A stretch of DNA of 64,000 nucleotides from Roseovarius spongiae (GTDB taxonomy: Bacteria; Pseudomonadota; Alphaproteobacteria; Rhodobacterales; Rhodobacteraceae). The notes beneath the pieces are model-generated. The model saw nothing but the letters and a program-made list of their open reading frames with translations, searched no databases and was not told where the DNA came from. Shown here piece after piece: positions 1 to 9,318 of the stretch. The first letter of the stretch is position 1; every line of letters starts with the position of its first letter. The DNA lies in NCBI RefSeq assembly GCF_003651245.1, contig NZ_RAPE01000005.1, positions 205,235 to 269,234 of the forward strand. Direction: 5' to 3'. The position numbers were made by a program, and so were the translations under genes.

Positions 1-507
1 GAGGCGATCGCGCTGATCAGCGACACGATCCGCTCGGCGTCGATGAACTACGACGACCCGCACCAGGTCGAAGAGGTGCTCGACAAGCGGATGGAGGCGA
101 ACCTCAATCACGCACTGCATTCGAGCCACGCGTTGCAGACCGTCGCGGACGGATTGCCCGCGCTTGGCATCGTCGCCGCGGTACTGGGCGTGATCAAGAC
201 GATGGCGTCGATCGACCAGCCGCCCGAGATCCTTGGCAAGATGATCGGCGGCGCGCTGGTCGGGACGTTCCTCGGCGTCTTCCTCGCCTATGGCCTGGTC
301 GGGCCGTTCGCGGCGAAGGTGAGATCGGTGGTCGAGGAAGACGCGCATTTCTATCAGCTCATCCGCGAGGTGCTGGTCGCCAACCTGCACAGCCACGCAA
401 CCAACATCTGCATCGAGGTCGGTCGCCAGAATACGCCGTCACATCGCAGGCCGAGCTTCTCCGACCTCGAAGAAGCATTGAAATCGGTCAAGCAGGACGC
501 GGCGTGA
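1..507 (+). CDS. motA: Flagellar motor stator protein MotA (C-terminal part)
   Basis: The reading frame is open from the first base, so the true start lies upstream of the window. The visible 168 residues match the C-terminal half of MotA. There is a cytoplasmic helix rich in charged residues (EEVLDKRMEANLN), then two membrane segments (GLPALGIVAAVLGVIKTM and IGGALVGTFLGVFLAYGLVGPF) that line the proton channel, then a cytoplasmic tail ending KQDAA. MotA works with MotB as the inner-membrane stator that couples ion flow to rotor torque. No motB is visible beside it. The stop codon overlaps the next gene by one base (TGATG), so the two are probably translated together. Confidence 0.95.
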   Translation, partial: EAIALISDTIRSASMNYDDPHQVEEVLDKRMEANLNHALHSSHALQTVADGLPALGIVAAVLGVIKTMASIDQPPEILGKMIGGALVGTFLGVFLAYGLVGPFAAKVRSVVEEDAHFYQLIREVLVANLHSHATNICIEVGRQNTPSHRRPSFSDLEEALKSVKQDAA

Positions 508-2798
508 TGCGCCGCTTTCTCATCATCGCTTGCATTGCGCTGCTCTGGGCCTTCGGCTCTGCGGTCCCGGCCGCGACGCCGGGGGAAGTGACGGTGCGCT
601 CGGGCGATCACGACGGATTCTCGCGTCTCGTGCTGGCGCTGCCACATCGCGTCGACTGGCGCATTACCGGAACCGGCCGTGATCGGAAGGTGATCGTCAA
701 GGATCGCGCGTGGCGTTTTGACCTCTCGACCGTGTTCGTGCGCATGCGCGACGACCGGCTCAGGAACATCGCGCCGACACCCGGCGGGCTGCGCCTGACG
801 CTGGGCTGCGAATGTGCTATTGAGACGTTCTGGCACGGGCAGTCCATGCTCGTGATCGACATCCGCGATCCAGATATCATCGCGGACGGCGCTGGCGCGC
901 AAAAGACCCGGCCGTCCCCTTCGCCGGAGAAGGTCGTCCCGATACAGGCGGACCGCGGTCCGGCGCATCTCCTGACAGCCGGACGTATCGCCGCGGAACT
1001 GGCCGCGGCGTCCCTCGCACAGGACCTTTTTGGGATGGCGCCGGCGCCGTCGCCGCCCGGTGTTCCGCCAAAGCCTGATTTGTCCATCGCGCGGGAGCAA
1101 CTGGCCAGGCAGATTTCCCGGGCGACGACAATGGGGCTCTTGTCGCCGCAGGTGGACATTTCGCCCGGCGGAACCGAGGCTGAGCCGCCGCCCGGAGCGA
1201 ATGACGGCGCAGATCCCGTGCGAACGCCGGCGCCGGAACCGGATGCCGGGCCCGGTCTCCAGCTTCGTTCCGAAATGTCCCTGGATCACGAGGTCATCGC
1301 GCCAAGCGATACGCTTCAGGTCACTTACAAGGGCAAGGTCTGCCTCGGCGACGACGCTCTGGCGATCGCGCAATGGGGCGATGGCGGGAGTTTCGCGACC
1401 CGGATCGGTCCGGCCCGCGCACGGCTTACGGACGAGTTGGGCCGTTTCGACGGGGCCGCGGCGCTCGATCTCGCCAGGCTCTATCTTCACCACGGCTTCG
1501 GCGTCGAAGCCCGGCAGGTGTTGCATGTCGCCGGAGTCGAAGGGCGGAAGGTTCAGGTCGCCCGCGCGATCGCAGATATATTCCAGCACGGAGAGGCGGA
1601 GGGATCGTCGCTTGCCGGACAGCTCAGCTGCGCGTCCGGTGCCGCAATGTGGTCGGCGCTGTCATACCGGGCGCTGCCGCCCGGTGCGCCTCTCGATCTC
1701 GATGCGATCCTTCGCGGCGTCAACGCCCTGCCCCGCCATCTTCGTGATCTCCTCGCACCGAACCTCGCGCGCAAGCTCATGGCGGCGGGCCGCGCCGAAG
1801 CGGCCGACGACGTCCTGCGCCAGCTTGAGCGCGGCGGCGCTGCGCCGGCTCCCGGCCAAGGGCTTGCGCGAGCGGAGGTCGAGCTCGCAGCAGGTGACGA
1901 CGCCGCCGCCGATGAAACCCTGGGCCGGATTGTCGAATCCAACGTGGAGATCGCGGCCGAAGCCCTGCTTCGGCGCATCGATGCGCGCCTCGCTTCAGGA
2001 CGCGCGATCCCGCAGGACATGGCTGATCTCGCCGGGGCCTATGCGCATGAGCTGCGCGACGCCGAGATCGGTCCTGACCTCGCCCGCGCGTATATCGAGG
2101 CGAGCGCCGCGTCGGGCGCATTCAAGAACGCCTTCGACCATCGCGCGCGCCTTGACGCGGAGCTTCCGGAGGCGACGCGCCGGCATGTGACAGATACGCT
2201 GTTCGATCTTCTGACGCGAAACGCCGAGGACGTGACTTTCCTGACATACGCGCTGTCCATGCAGCCGGAAATCGACGGCCGTCTAAGCGCGGAAACGGAA
2301 ACCGCCATCGCCCGGCGCCTCCTGGACACCGGTTTTCCGGTTGCTGCGCAGGCGTACCTGGACGGCGCGGCGCAGGGGCCGGCGCAGCGCGAACGTCGGC
2401 TCCTGCGGGCGAAGGCCGCGCGCGCCCTTGGCACGCCGCGACAGGCGCTGGTCGAGCTTCTCGGCCTGTCCGGGCCCGACGCGAACCGGCTGCGCGCCGA
2501 CGCCCGTAGCATGGCGGGCGAGTTCAACGCGGCCCGTGAACTCTATGCGACGGGCGGCCAACCTGATTCCGCGTTGCGCGCCGCGATGCAGGCAGAGGAT
2601 TGGGAACTGGCCTCGGCGTTGGGCGATGCGGAGATTGCCCGGCTCGCGAGCGGTTCGGGCGCGCCGGAGGCCCTGTCCGACGGCAATCTGCTGGCGCATG
2701 ACCGCGCGCTGATCGACGCGAGTGCGACGACGCGGAGCCTGGTCGGCAACCTTCTCGGCGCGCGCCAGATCCCCGGAGAGCCTGACGAGGGCGAATGA
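507..2798 (+). CDS. Secreted repeat protein of the flagellar cluster, function unknown
   Basis: The product has about 763 residues and an N-terminal signal peptide (FLIIACIALLWAFGSAVPAA). After it comes a region of about 100 residues with alternating hydrophobic strands (GFSRLVLALP, LRLTLGCECAIETF, LVIDIRD) that resembles an AMIN-type beta domain. A proline-rich linker follows. The C-terminal two thirds are alanine/leucine-rich helical repeats typical of TPR-like solenoids (DLARLYLHHGFGVEARQVL, ARELYATGGQPDSALRAA). I chose ATG at 507; GTG at 504 is also possible. It lies between motA and the lytic transglycosylase, so a periplasmic role in motor or stator assembly is likely but is inference. 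The placement recalls the periplasmic motility proteins of other alphaproteobacteria, such as MotC, but I see no clear homology. Confidence 0.7.
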   Translation: MRRFLIIACIALLWAFGSAVPAATPGEVTVRSGDHDGFSRLVLALPHRVDWRITGTGRDRKVIVKDRAWRFDLSTVFVRMRDDRLRNIAPTPGGLRLTLGCECAIETFWHGQSMLVIDIRDPDIIADGAGAQKTRPSPSPEKVVPIQADRGPAHLLTAGRIAAELAAASLAQDLFGMAPAPSPPGVPPKPDLSIAREQLARQISRATTMGLLSPQVDISPGGTEAEPPPGANDGADPVRTPAPEPDAGPGLQLRSEMSLDHEVIAPSDTLQVTYKGKVCLGDDALAIAQWGDGGSFATRIGPARARLTDELGRFDGAAALDLARLYLHHGFGVEARQVLHVAGVEGRKVQVARAIADIFQHGEAEGSSLAGQLSCASGAAMWSALSYRALPPGAPLDLDAILRGVNALPRHLRDLLAPNLARKLMAAGRAEAADDVLRQLERGGAAPAPGQGLARAEVELAAGDDAAADETLGRIVESNVEIAAEALLRRIDARLASGRAIPQDMADLAGAYAHELRDAEIGPDLARAYIEASAASGAFKNAFDHRARLDAELPEATRRHVTDTLFDLLTRNAEDVTFLTYALSMQPEIDGRLSAETETAIARRLLDTGFPVAAQAYLDGAAQGPAQRERRLLRAKAARALGTPRQALVELLGLSGPDANRLRADARSMAGEFNAARELYATGGQPDSALRAAMQAEDWELASALGDAEIARLASGSGAPEALSDGNLLAHDRALIDASATTRSLVGNLLGARQIPGEPDEGE

Positions 2799-2895
2799 CG
2801 ATCCCCGTTTCGTCAAGGAAGTAACCGAATCTCAATCAACCGGAAATAGCGTGACGTCGCAGCGACAGAATGCGCTGACCGAAAAAGGGTGACTC

Positions 2896-3711
2896 GTGCG
2901 ACGAAACGAAGACCAAGCGGATCGCGGACGGCGCCCTGCCAAACAGGCGGGGGCGCTTGGCGTCCCCCGCAATGAGGCAGGGTTGCATGACTGGCTGGTG
3001 GCTTTGCTGTTGATCGCCCTCCTGTCGGCGCTGCCGCGGCTCGCCCTGGCCGGCGGGCCTGATCCGACAGCAGAGCTTTGCGACCAGGCGGCGCAGCGGG
3101 CCGCGCGTCATTCGGGCGTGCCCGTCTCGGTGCTGCGGGCGATCACCCGCACGGAAACCGGGCGCGCGCGCGGCGGAAAGCTGCAGCCCTGGCCGTGGAC
3201 GGTCAACATGGAAGGAGTCGGGAAATGGTTCGCGACCGAGCGCGAGGCGCGCGCCTATGTCATGCGGCACTACAAGCGCGGCGCGCGCAGCTTCGATGTC
3301 GGCTGCTTCCAGATCAACTACAAGTGGCATGGGGCGGAGTTCACGTCCATAGACGCGATGTTCGACCCGCATGAGAACGCCGCCTATGCCGCGCGGTTCC
3401 TGAAATCGCTCTTTGCCGAAACCGGCGACTGGACCAAGGCCGCCGGAGCCTATCACTCGCGCACCCCCAAATACGCGGACCGGTACGAGGCCCGCTTCGC
3501 CCGCATTCGCAAGACGGTCGGCGGGCCGGCGCCGCCCGCGCCCGTCCTGGCCGCCGTCCGGGACGCGTCTGCCGCCTCCACGCAGGCGGCGCGCGTCAAC
3601 GCCTATCCGCTCTTGCAGGCGGGGGAAGGCGCGGGGCGGTTCGGATCGCTGGTGCCGCTGGAAGCGTCAAGGCGTCCGGCATTGTTCGTCCTTGCCGCGC
3701 AGGAGTCCTGA
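2896..3711 (+). CDS. Flagellar lytic transglycosylase (SLT domain, SltF-like)
   Basis: The product has 271 residues. An N-terminal hydrophobic segment (LVALLLIALLSALPRLALAG) acts as a signal or anchor. A transglycosylase SLT domain follows at about residues 60-200, with the usual landmarks: the catalytic Glu context ITRTETGR, then DVGCFQINYKWHG, and the AGAYHSRT block near the end. The enzyme cleaves peptidoglycan so the rod can cross the wall. The FlgJ in this cluster (17795-18079) is short and lacks a muramidase domain, so this gene probably supplies the activity, as SltF does in Rhodobacter sphaeroides. The start is GTG at 2896. flhA begins 3 bp after its stop. Confidence 0.88.
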   Translation: MRRNEDQADRGRRPAKQAGALGVPRNEAGLHDWLVALLLIALLSALPRLALAGGPDPTAELCDQAAQRAARHSGVPVSVLRAITRTETGRARGGKLQPWPWTVNMEGVGKWFATEREARAYVMRHYKRGARSFDVGCFQINYKWHGAEFTSIDAMFDPHENAAYAARFLKSLFAETGDWTKAAGAYHSRTPKYADRYEARFARIRKTVGGPAPPAPVLAAVRDASAASTQAARVNAYPLLQAGEGAGRFGSLVPLEASRRPALFVLAAQES

Positions 3712-3714
3712 TCG

Positions 3715-5802
3715 ATGAACGGCCTGCGCATCGGCAACCTGTTCCAGCCGACGGTCCTGCTCGCGCTTGCGCTGATGGCGATCATCGTCATGATGATCCT
3801 GCCGATGCCGCCTTGGGTGCTCGATGTCGGGCTGGCCGCGTCCTTCGGACTCGCGATCCTGATCTTCACCGTCACCCTCTTCATCGAGCGGCCGCTCGAT
3901 TTCTCGGCCTTCCCGACGATCCTGCTCGCCTCGCTCATGCTGCGCCTGTCGCTCAACGTGTCCTCGACCAAGCTGATCATCGGCGAAGGCCATACCGGCG
4001 CCGGCGCGGCGGGCGACGTGATCGAGGGATTCGCGAGCTTCGTTATGGGCGGCAGCGTCTTCCTCGGGCTGGTGGTGTTCGGCGTGCTGATGATCGTGAA
4101 CTTCATGGTCATCACCAAGGGGGCCGCGCGCATGGCCGAGGTCGGCGCGCGCTTCGCGCTCGACGGGATGCCGGGCAAGCAGCTGGCGATCGACAGCGAC
4201 ATGTCCGCGGGCGCCATCGACCACGCCGAAGCGCGCGAAAGGCGCGAGCGCGAACAACAGGAAACCACCTTCTTCGGCTCGCTCGACGGGGCGTCGAAAT
4301 TCGTCAAGGGGGACGCGGTCGCGGGCCTCCTGATCACGTTGCTCAACCTGGTCATGGGGCTGGTGATGGGCACGGTGGTGCATGACATGCCGCTCGGCGC
4401 CGCGTTCGAGACCTACGCGATCCTGACCGTGGGCGACGGGCTGGTGACGCAGATCCCGGCGGTCATCATCTCGATCGCGTCGGCGCTGCTGCTGTCGCGG
4501 GGCGGGGCGATCGGCGCGACCGACATCGCGCTCGCCGCGCAGCTGGGCCGGCACCCCGCGGCGATGGCGACGGTGGCGTTCCTGATGGCGCTGTTCGCAC
4601 TGGTGCCCGGGCTTCCCTTTGCGCCGTTCATGCTGGGCGGCTGTGCGCTCGGGGCGACGGCGCTGGTATTGCACCGGCGTGAACGGGCGCGCGCCCATGA
4701 GCGCCCCGAACCGCGGGACAGCGCCCCCGAATCGACCGGCAAATCGCTCGGCGACCTGCTCGAGCTTGACGACATCCATGTGGAGTTCGCCCCGGACCTC
4801 GTGAACCTCGTGCTCGATCCCGGCACCGGGCTCGACGCGCGGATCACCAACATGCGCACGCATGTGGTCACGCAGTTCGGGATGATCCTCCCCGAGATCC
4901 GGCTGACCGACGACCCGACGCTCGGGACCGGGGCCTACATCATCCGGGTGCAGGGGGTCGAGCAGGGGCGCGCCACGCTGCGCGGCGATCACCTGCTCCT
5001 GCTCGATCCCGACGGAACGCCCGATGCGCCGGCGGGCGACACGGTGAGCGAGCCCGTCTACGGCGCGCCCGCCCGCTGGATCCCCGAGGCGCGTCAGGAT
5101 GACGTGGCGCTGACCGGCGCGACGCTGGTGGCCCCCGCGGAAATCCTCGCGACGCATCTGCTCGAGGTGATCCGCCGCAACCTGAGCCGCCTGCTGACGA
5201 TGAAGGCGATGCGCCGGCTGCTCGACGAGATGGTGAATCTCAGCGACCCGGCCCGCGCCGAGGCCAACCGCAAGCTGCTGGATGAGATGATCCCGGACCG
5301 CGTGCCCGCCGACCTGCTCCACGCCGTGCTGCGGCTGCTGCTGGCCGAACAGGTGTCGATCCGCAACCTGCCGCTCATCATCGAGGCGACGGCGGAGGGC
5401 CGCCAGATGCACAAGGCGCCCGAGGCGATCTGCGAACATGTCCGCCAGCGGCTCGGCTTCCAGCTAGTGGCGGCGTTGCAGCGCGATGACGGCTCCTTGC
5501 CGCTGATCCAGCTGGCGCCGGAATGGGAGGATACGTTCAGCACCTACCAGGTCGACCAGGACCGCGCGCGGCTCGACGTCGCGCTGCCGCCCGAACTCTT
5601 CAACCGTCTGACCGAGTCGGTGGCGGGCGAAGTATCCCGCGCCGCCGAATCGGGGGTGTTCCCGGCGATCGTCACCTCGACCGCGCGCCGCCGCTTCCTG
5701 CGCACTGTGCTGGCGGCCAAGAGCATCGCCAATCCGGTGCTCTCCTTCGAGGAAATCGGCATCGAGGCGCGCCCCGCGCTTGTCGGGGTGGCGGCGGCGT
5801 GA
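3715..5802 (+). CDS. flhA: Flagellar export gate protein FlhA
   Basis: The product has 695 residues, the usual FlhA length. The first 310 or so hold about eight membrane segments, starting VLLALALMAIIVMMILPMP. The conserved cytoplasmic loop between segments is present (RMAEVGARFALDGMPGKQ, then SLDGASKFVKGDAVAG). The remaining 350 residues are the cytoplasmic domain that docks substrates and chaperones. FlhA forms the nonameric ring of the type III export gate and helps use the proton motive force. It lies 3 bp after the transglycosylase gene and overlaps fliR by 4 bp (GTGA), so the export genes form one operon. Confidence 0.98.
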   Translation: MNGLRIGNLFQPTVLLALALMAIIVMMILPMPPWVLDVGLAASFGLAILIFTVTLFIERPLDFSAFPTILLASLMLRLSLNVSSTKLIIGEGHTGAGAAGDVIEGFASFVMGGSVFLGLVVFGVLMIVNFMVITKGAARMAEVGARFALDGMPGKQLAIDSDMSAGAIDHAEARERREREQQETTFFGSLDGASKFVKGDAVAGLLITLLNLVMGLVMGTVVHDMPLGAAFETYAILTVGDGLVTQIPAVIISIASALLLSRGGAIGATDIALAAQLGRHPAAMATVAFLMALFALVPGLPFAPFMLGGCALGATALVLHRRERARAHERPEPRDSAPESTGKSLGDLLELDDIHVEFAPDLVNLVLDPGTGLDARITNMRTHVVTQFGMILPEIRLTDDPTLGTGAYIIRVQGVEQGRATLRGDHLLLLDPDGTPDAPAGDTVSEPVYGAPARWIPEARQDDVALTGATLVAPAEILATHLLEVIRRNLSRLLTMKAMRRLLDEMVNLSDPARAEANRKLLDEMIPDRVPADLLHAVLRLLLAEQVSIRNLPLIIEATAEGRQMHKAPEAICEHVRQRLGFQLVAALQRDDGSLPLIQLAPEWEDTFSTYQVDQDRARLDVALPPELFNRLTESVAGEVSRAAESGVFPAIVTSTARRRFLRTVLAAKSIANPVLSFEEIGIEARPALVGVAAA

Positions 5803-6572
5803 ACGCGCTGGCGGAGCTTCTGTCGTTGTCGCGGGAGATGATCTGGCTGTACGCCGTCGTGTTCCTGCGGGTCGGGCCGGTGATGTCGCTCTGTCCCGGC
5901 TTCGGCGAAAACTCGGTTCCCGTCCGGATCAAGCTGGCGCTGGCGCTGGTCTTTACCGTTATCGTCGCCCCCGCCGTCGCGGATATGATCGGCCCCGCCC
6001 CCGCCACGCTGATCGCCTTCGCCTGGCTCGCCATTGCGGAGGCGGTCGCGGGGCTTGCGATCGGGATCGGGCTGCGGCTGTTCCTGATGGCGCTTCAGAC
6101 CGCGGGATCGATGGCGGCGCAGGCCACGTCGCTGAGCCAGATCCTCGGCAGCGCCGGGATGGAGCCGCTGCCGGCGATGGGGCATCTGCTGGTCGTGGGC
6201 GGCCTTGCGCTGGCGATGCTGCTCGACCTGCATGTGCATCTCGCGCAGATGGTGATCGCCAGCTACACGGTCCTGCCGGCGGGCGAACTACCCGAAACGG
6301 CGGCGCTGTCGCAATGGGGCGTGGCGCAGGTCTCAAACGCCTTTGCCCTGGCCTTCAGCCTCGCCGCGCCCTTCGTGATCGTGTCCTTGCTCTACAATCT
6401 CACCCTCGGCATCATCAACCGCGCCATGCCGCAGATGATGGTCGTCTTCGTCGGCGCGCCGGTCATCACCTTCGGCGGTCTGTTCCTGCTCTTCCTGCTG
6501 GCGCCGACCATGCTCACGCTCTGGATGGAGGCGCTCGACGGCTTCCTCGCCAACCCGTTCGGGGGCCGCTGA
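5799..6572 (+). CDS. fliR: Flagellar export apparatus protein FliR
   Basis: The product has 257 residues, the normal FliR length, with about six membrane helices and the family landmarks FLRVGPVMSLCPGFGE near the N-terminus and NLTLGIINRAMPQM near residue 200. FliR joins FliP and FliQ in the core export channel of the basal body. The start is GTG at 5799, which overlaps the flhA stop by 4 bp. The open frame runs further upstream inside flhA but has no FliR-like sequence there. The stop overlaps the ATG of flhB by one base, so translation is probably coupled. Confidence 0.97.
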   Translation: MNALAELLSLSREMIWLYAVVFLRVGPVMSLCPGFGENSVPVRIKLALALVFTVIVAPAVADMIGPAPATLIAFAWLAIAEAVAGLAIGIGLRLFLMALQTAGSMAAQATSLSQILGSAGMEPLPAMGHLLVVGGLALAMLLDLHVHLAQMVIASYTVLPAGELPETAALSQWGVAQVSNAFALAFSLAAPFVIVSLLYNLTLGIINRAMPQMMVVFVGAPVITFGGLFLLFLLAPTMLTLWMEALDGFLANPFGGR

Positions 6573-7657
6573 TGGCCGGGCAGCAGGACGACACGGACAA
6601 GAGTCACGAGCCGACGCAGCACAAGCTTGACGAGGCGCGCAAGAAGGGCGAGCTGGTGCGCTCGGCCGATCTCAACACTGCCGCTGCCTATGTCGGTTTC
6701 CTGCTCGCGGGGCTGACCGCCGGCGCCGCCTCCGTGGAAGCGGTGAGCGACGTCTTCCTCGGGCTGCTCGGCGGGCCGGATCGCCTCGCGCCGCTGATGT
6801 TCGGCGGACAGGCGCGGGCCACGGCGGGCGGACTGATGGGGGCGATCGGCCTCGGGCTCGCGGCGTGGCTGATCCTGCCCGCCGCGGCGGCGCTTTTGTC
6901 GGTGCTGGCGCAACGCAGCCTCGTCGTCGCGCCGTCGAAGCTGAAGCCCAAACCCTCGCGCATCAACCCCGTCAGCAACGCGAAGAACAAGTTCGGCCCC
7001 TCCGGCCTGTTCGAGTTCGCCAAGAGCCTGGCCAAGCTGGCGCTCTATTCCGTGCTGCTGGGGCTCTACCTGCAATGGCGTCTGCCCGAGATGGGCGGCG
7101 CGCTCACCGCAGAGCCGCGCGGCGTGGGCGCATTGATGGTGCGGATGCTGCTCGAGTTCATGATGGTGGTCTGCGTGATCGCCATCGCGATCGGGGCGGT
7201 CGATTACCTCTGGCAGCATTTCGATCACATGCGGCGCAACCGGATGTCGCACCAGGAGGTCCGCGACGAGCACAAGCAGCACGAGGGCGACCCGCACATG
7301 AAACAGGAGCGCCGCGCCCGCGCCACGCAGATCGCGTCGGAAAAGATGATGACGGACGTGCCGACCGCCGACGTGGTGGTGATGAACCCGACCCACTACG
7401 CCGTCGCCCTGCGCTGGAGCCGCGAACCGGGCGCGGCGCCGGAATGCGTCGCCAAGGGGGTCGACCACATGGCGCTGGCGATTCGCGATCTTGCGCGCGA
7501 ACATGGCGTGCCGGTGCGCCAGGACCCGCCGACCGCCCGCGCCCTTTACGCCACGACCGAGATCGGGCAGGAGATCGACCCTGACCACTACCGCGCCGTG
7601 GCCGCAGCCATCCGGTTCGCCGAAACCATGCGCCGCCGCGCCGGGAGGCGGGGATGA
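6572..7657 (+). CDS. flhB: Flagellar export switch protein FlhB
   Basis: The product has 361 residues. The N-terminus carries the family signature (HKLDEARKKGELVRS). Four membrane segments follow, then the cytoplasmic domain with the self-cleaving NPTH motif (N at about residue 272 in VVMNPTHYAVAL). Cleavage at this Asn-Pro bond switches export from rod/hook to filament substrates together with FliK, which is encoded at 18193. The ATG at 6572 overlaps the fliR stop, and the 3' end overlaps the next gene by 4 bp (ATGA). Confidence 0.98.
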   Translation: MAGQQDDTDKSHEPTQHKLDEARKKGELVRSADLNTAAAYVGFLLAGLTAGAASVEAVSDVFLGLLGGPDRLAPLMFGGQARATAGGLMGAIGLGLAAWLILPAAAALLSVLAQRSLVVAPSKLKPKPSRINPVSNAKNKFGPSGLFEFAKSLAKLALYSVLLGLYLQWRLPEMGGALTAEPRGVGALMVRMLLEFMMVVCVIAIAIGAVDYLWQHFDHMRRNRMSHQEVRDEHKQHEGDPHMKQERRARATQIASEKMMTDVPTADVVVMNPTHYAVALRWSREPGAAPECVAKGVDHMALAIRDLAREHGVPVRQDPPTARALYATTEIGQEIDPDHYRAVAAAIRFAETMRRRAGRRG

Positions 7658-8076
7658 GCCGGCAGGATCCGACCGGGTTGGGCGAGGTTGCCGGCCTGCT
7701 CTTCGAGACCGAGCAGGCAAAGCTGCGCGACCTCATGCGCCGCGAGGCCGAGCTGCGCCGGGCGCTGGCGGAACTCGACGATCATCGCAAGGCCGCGGCG
7801 GCGCTGCCGCCGACGCAACTGAGCGCGCCGCGCGCCGTCGGCGCGGACCTGCTCTGGCAGGGCTGGGTCGGGCGCAGGCGGGCGGAGCTGAACACCGAAT
7901 TGGCGCAGGTTCTGGTGCGCAAGGCGGGACGCATGAACGATCTGCGCCGCGCCTTCGGACGCAAGGCCGCGATAGACGAGCTTGGGAACCGCGCACGCGC
8001 CGAGGCGCGCGAGGCCGCGGGCAAACGCCGCGAAGACGCGGTTCAGGCGCTGGGCGTCATGCGTCCTGGCGGTTGA
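7654..8076 (+). CDS. Small coiled-coil flagellar protein, FliJ-like position
   Basis: The product has 140 residues with almost no membrane character. Long charged heptad-like helices are visible (LMRREAELRRALAELDDH, VRKAGRMNDLRRAFGRKAA), giving two coiled-coil stretches. It starts in an ATGA overlap with flhB, so it belongs to the export-gate operon. Size and coiled-coil nature fit FliJ, the stalk of the FliI export ATPase, but no diagnostic FliJ sequence is visible, so the name is only a suggestion. The last 20 bp overlap the end of fliL on the other strand, giving a tail-to-tail overlap. Confidence 0.65.
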   Translation: MSRQDPTGLGEVAGLLFETEQAKLRDLMRREAELRRALAELDDHRKAAAALPPTQLSAPRAVGADLLWQGWVGRRRAELNTELAQVLVRKAGRMNDLRRAFGRKAAIDELGNRARAEAREAAGKRREDAVQALGVMRPGG

Positions 8077-8569
8077 TGTCGGTGATCAGCACGCTTGCGA
8101 CCTCGGGGCCGATGACGGCCCGCGCCACCTCGAGCAGCGCCGCGCGCAGCACGTCGAGCTTGCGCGCGCTGGTGAACGCGCCCTCGAAACCGCCCATGTT
8201 GGCGTGGTCGAACAACACCTGGAGGAACTGGTCGCGCAGCTTCGGTTCGCGCAGGTAGACGGTTTCGGGGCTGCCGCCCGCAAGCTCGATGCTGAGCGAC
8301 ATCACGACGAGCGCGGCGACCTTGTCGCGCGTGACGACGGGCACCACGAACTGGTTGTTGAGCTTGACGTAATCCGCGTCGGCAGGGTTGCCGCCATGAT
8401 CGTCATCGCGGGCCTTCACGGCCGGCGTTTCGAGCGCCGGTTTCGCGGCCTCCCCGTCAGCCGCATTCCCGTCAGCCGCCACGGGGGCGGCAGGCCTGAG
8501 CGCAAGCCCCGCGCCGACGCCGCCGCCGATGCCGGCGAGCATAAGAACCAGGGGCAGCAGTTTCTTCAT
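8057..8569 (-). CDS. fliL: Flagellar basal body-associated protein FliL
   Basis: The product has 170 residues, with one N-terminal membrane segment (LLPLVLMLAGIGGGVGAGLAL) and a periplasmic domain. That domain has the FliL pattern of YVKLNNQFVVPV near its start and LREPKLRDQFLQVLF near its end. FliL surrounds and supports the stator units. I chose ATG at 8569 because a GGAGAG ribosome site precedes it; the longer frame upstream lies inside flgH. It is the last gene of the minus-strand run from flgB, 10 bp after flgH. Confidence 0.93.
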   Translation of the reverse strand: MKKLLPLVLMLAGIGGGVGAGLALRPAAPVAADGNAADGEAAKPALETPAVKARDDDHGGNPADADYVKLNNQFVVPVVTRDKVAALVVMSLSIELAGGSPETVYLREPKLRDQFLQVLFDHANMGGFEGAFTSARKLDVLRAALLEVARAVIGPEVASVLITDINRQDA

Positions 8570-8579
8570 CGCGCTCTCC

Positions 8580-9308
8580 TCAGAACGGCAGGACCGCGTC
8601 CAGCACCTGCTGGCCGATCCGCGGCTGTTGCACATCGGTGATCTGGCCGCGCCCGCCATAGGAAATCCGAGCCGAGGCGATCTTGTCATAAGTGATCTCG
8701 TTCTGGCGCGAAATGTCGGCGGGGCGCACGTAGCCGCTGACCAGCAGTTCGCGCATCTCGAAATTGACGCGCACTTCCTGGCTGCCCTGGATCGACAACA
8801 CGCCGTTCGGGAGCACCTGCATGATCGTGGCGGCCACCCGCAGGGTCAGCTCCTCGCGCCGCTTGACGGATCCGTCACCGCCCGAGCGGCCGGCGGCATT
8901 GATCGACACCGCGTCGGCCATGCTGGCGCCCTCGGGCAGTTTCTCGTCAAGCCGCTGGGGAATGCCGAAGAGCTGCGGCACGCCCATGCTTTCGGAGCTC
9001 GAGCGCGAGCGCGAGGTGGAGTTCGATATCTCGGCCTCGTCGTCGATCTCGATCACCACGGTGAGGATGTCGCCCCGCTGCATCGCGCGCCGGTCGCCCA
9101 GCAGCGATTGACGCCCCGACGCCCAGAGCGAGGCGCGGTCCGTGGCGCGGTGGGGCTCGAGCGTGGCGGGCAGGTCGCTGCCGAACATCGCCGCCTGCTC
9201 GGGCCCGTCCGAGACGGGGGTAAAGCTCGGCGCCTTGCCGAGGTGATCCATCTTGCCGCAGGCCGAGGCGAGGGCGACGAGGCAGAGATAACGGAGCGAA
9301 CGATGCAT
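8580..9308 (-). CDS. flgH: Flagellar L-ring protein FlgH
   Basis: The product has 242 residues. A lipoprotein signal ends at a lipobox (LALASACGK), so the protein is anchored in the outer membrane. Family landmarks are RASLWASGRQSLLGDRRA, RGDILTVVIEIDDEAEISN and the strongly conserved SGYVRPADISRQNEI near residue 200. FlgH forms the L-ring bushing around the rod. It follows flgA by 10 bp in the same direction. Confidence 0.97.
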   Translation of the reverse strand: MHRSLRYLCLVALASACGKMDHLGKAPSFTPVSDGPEQAAMFGSDLPATLEPHRATDRASLWASGRQSLLGDRRAMQRGDILTVVIEIDDEAEISNSTSRSRSSSESMGVPQLFGIPQRLDEKLPEGASMADAVSINAAGRSGGDGSVKRREELTLRVAATIMQVLPNGVLSIQGSQEVRVNFEMRELLVSGYVRPADISRQNEITYDKIASARISYGGRGQITDVQQPRIGQQVLDAVLPF

Positions 9309-9318
9309 GGGTATTCCT

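Noticed and set aside
354..1589. 411-residue minus-strand frame over motA and the repeat protein
   Set aside because: A shadow of the plus-strand genes caused by high GC; the composition is Arg-rich without any family motif.
6392..7720. 442-residue minus-strand frame opposite flhB
   Set aside because: His/Arg-rich antisense shadow; flhB is certain on the other strand.
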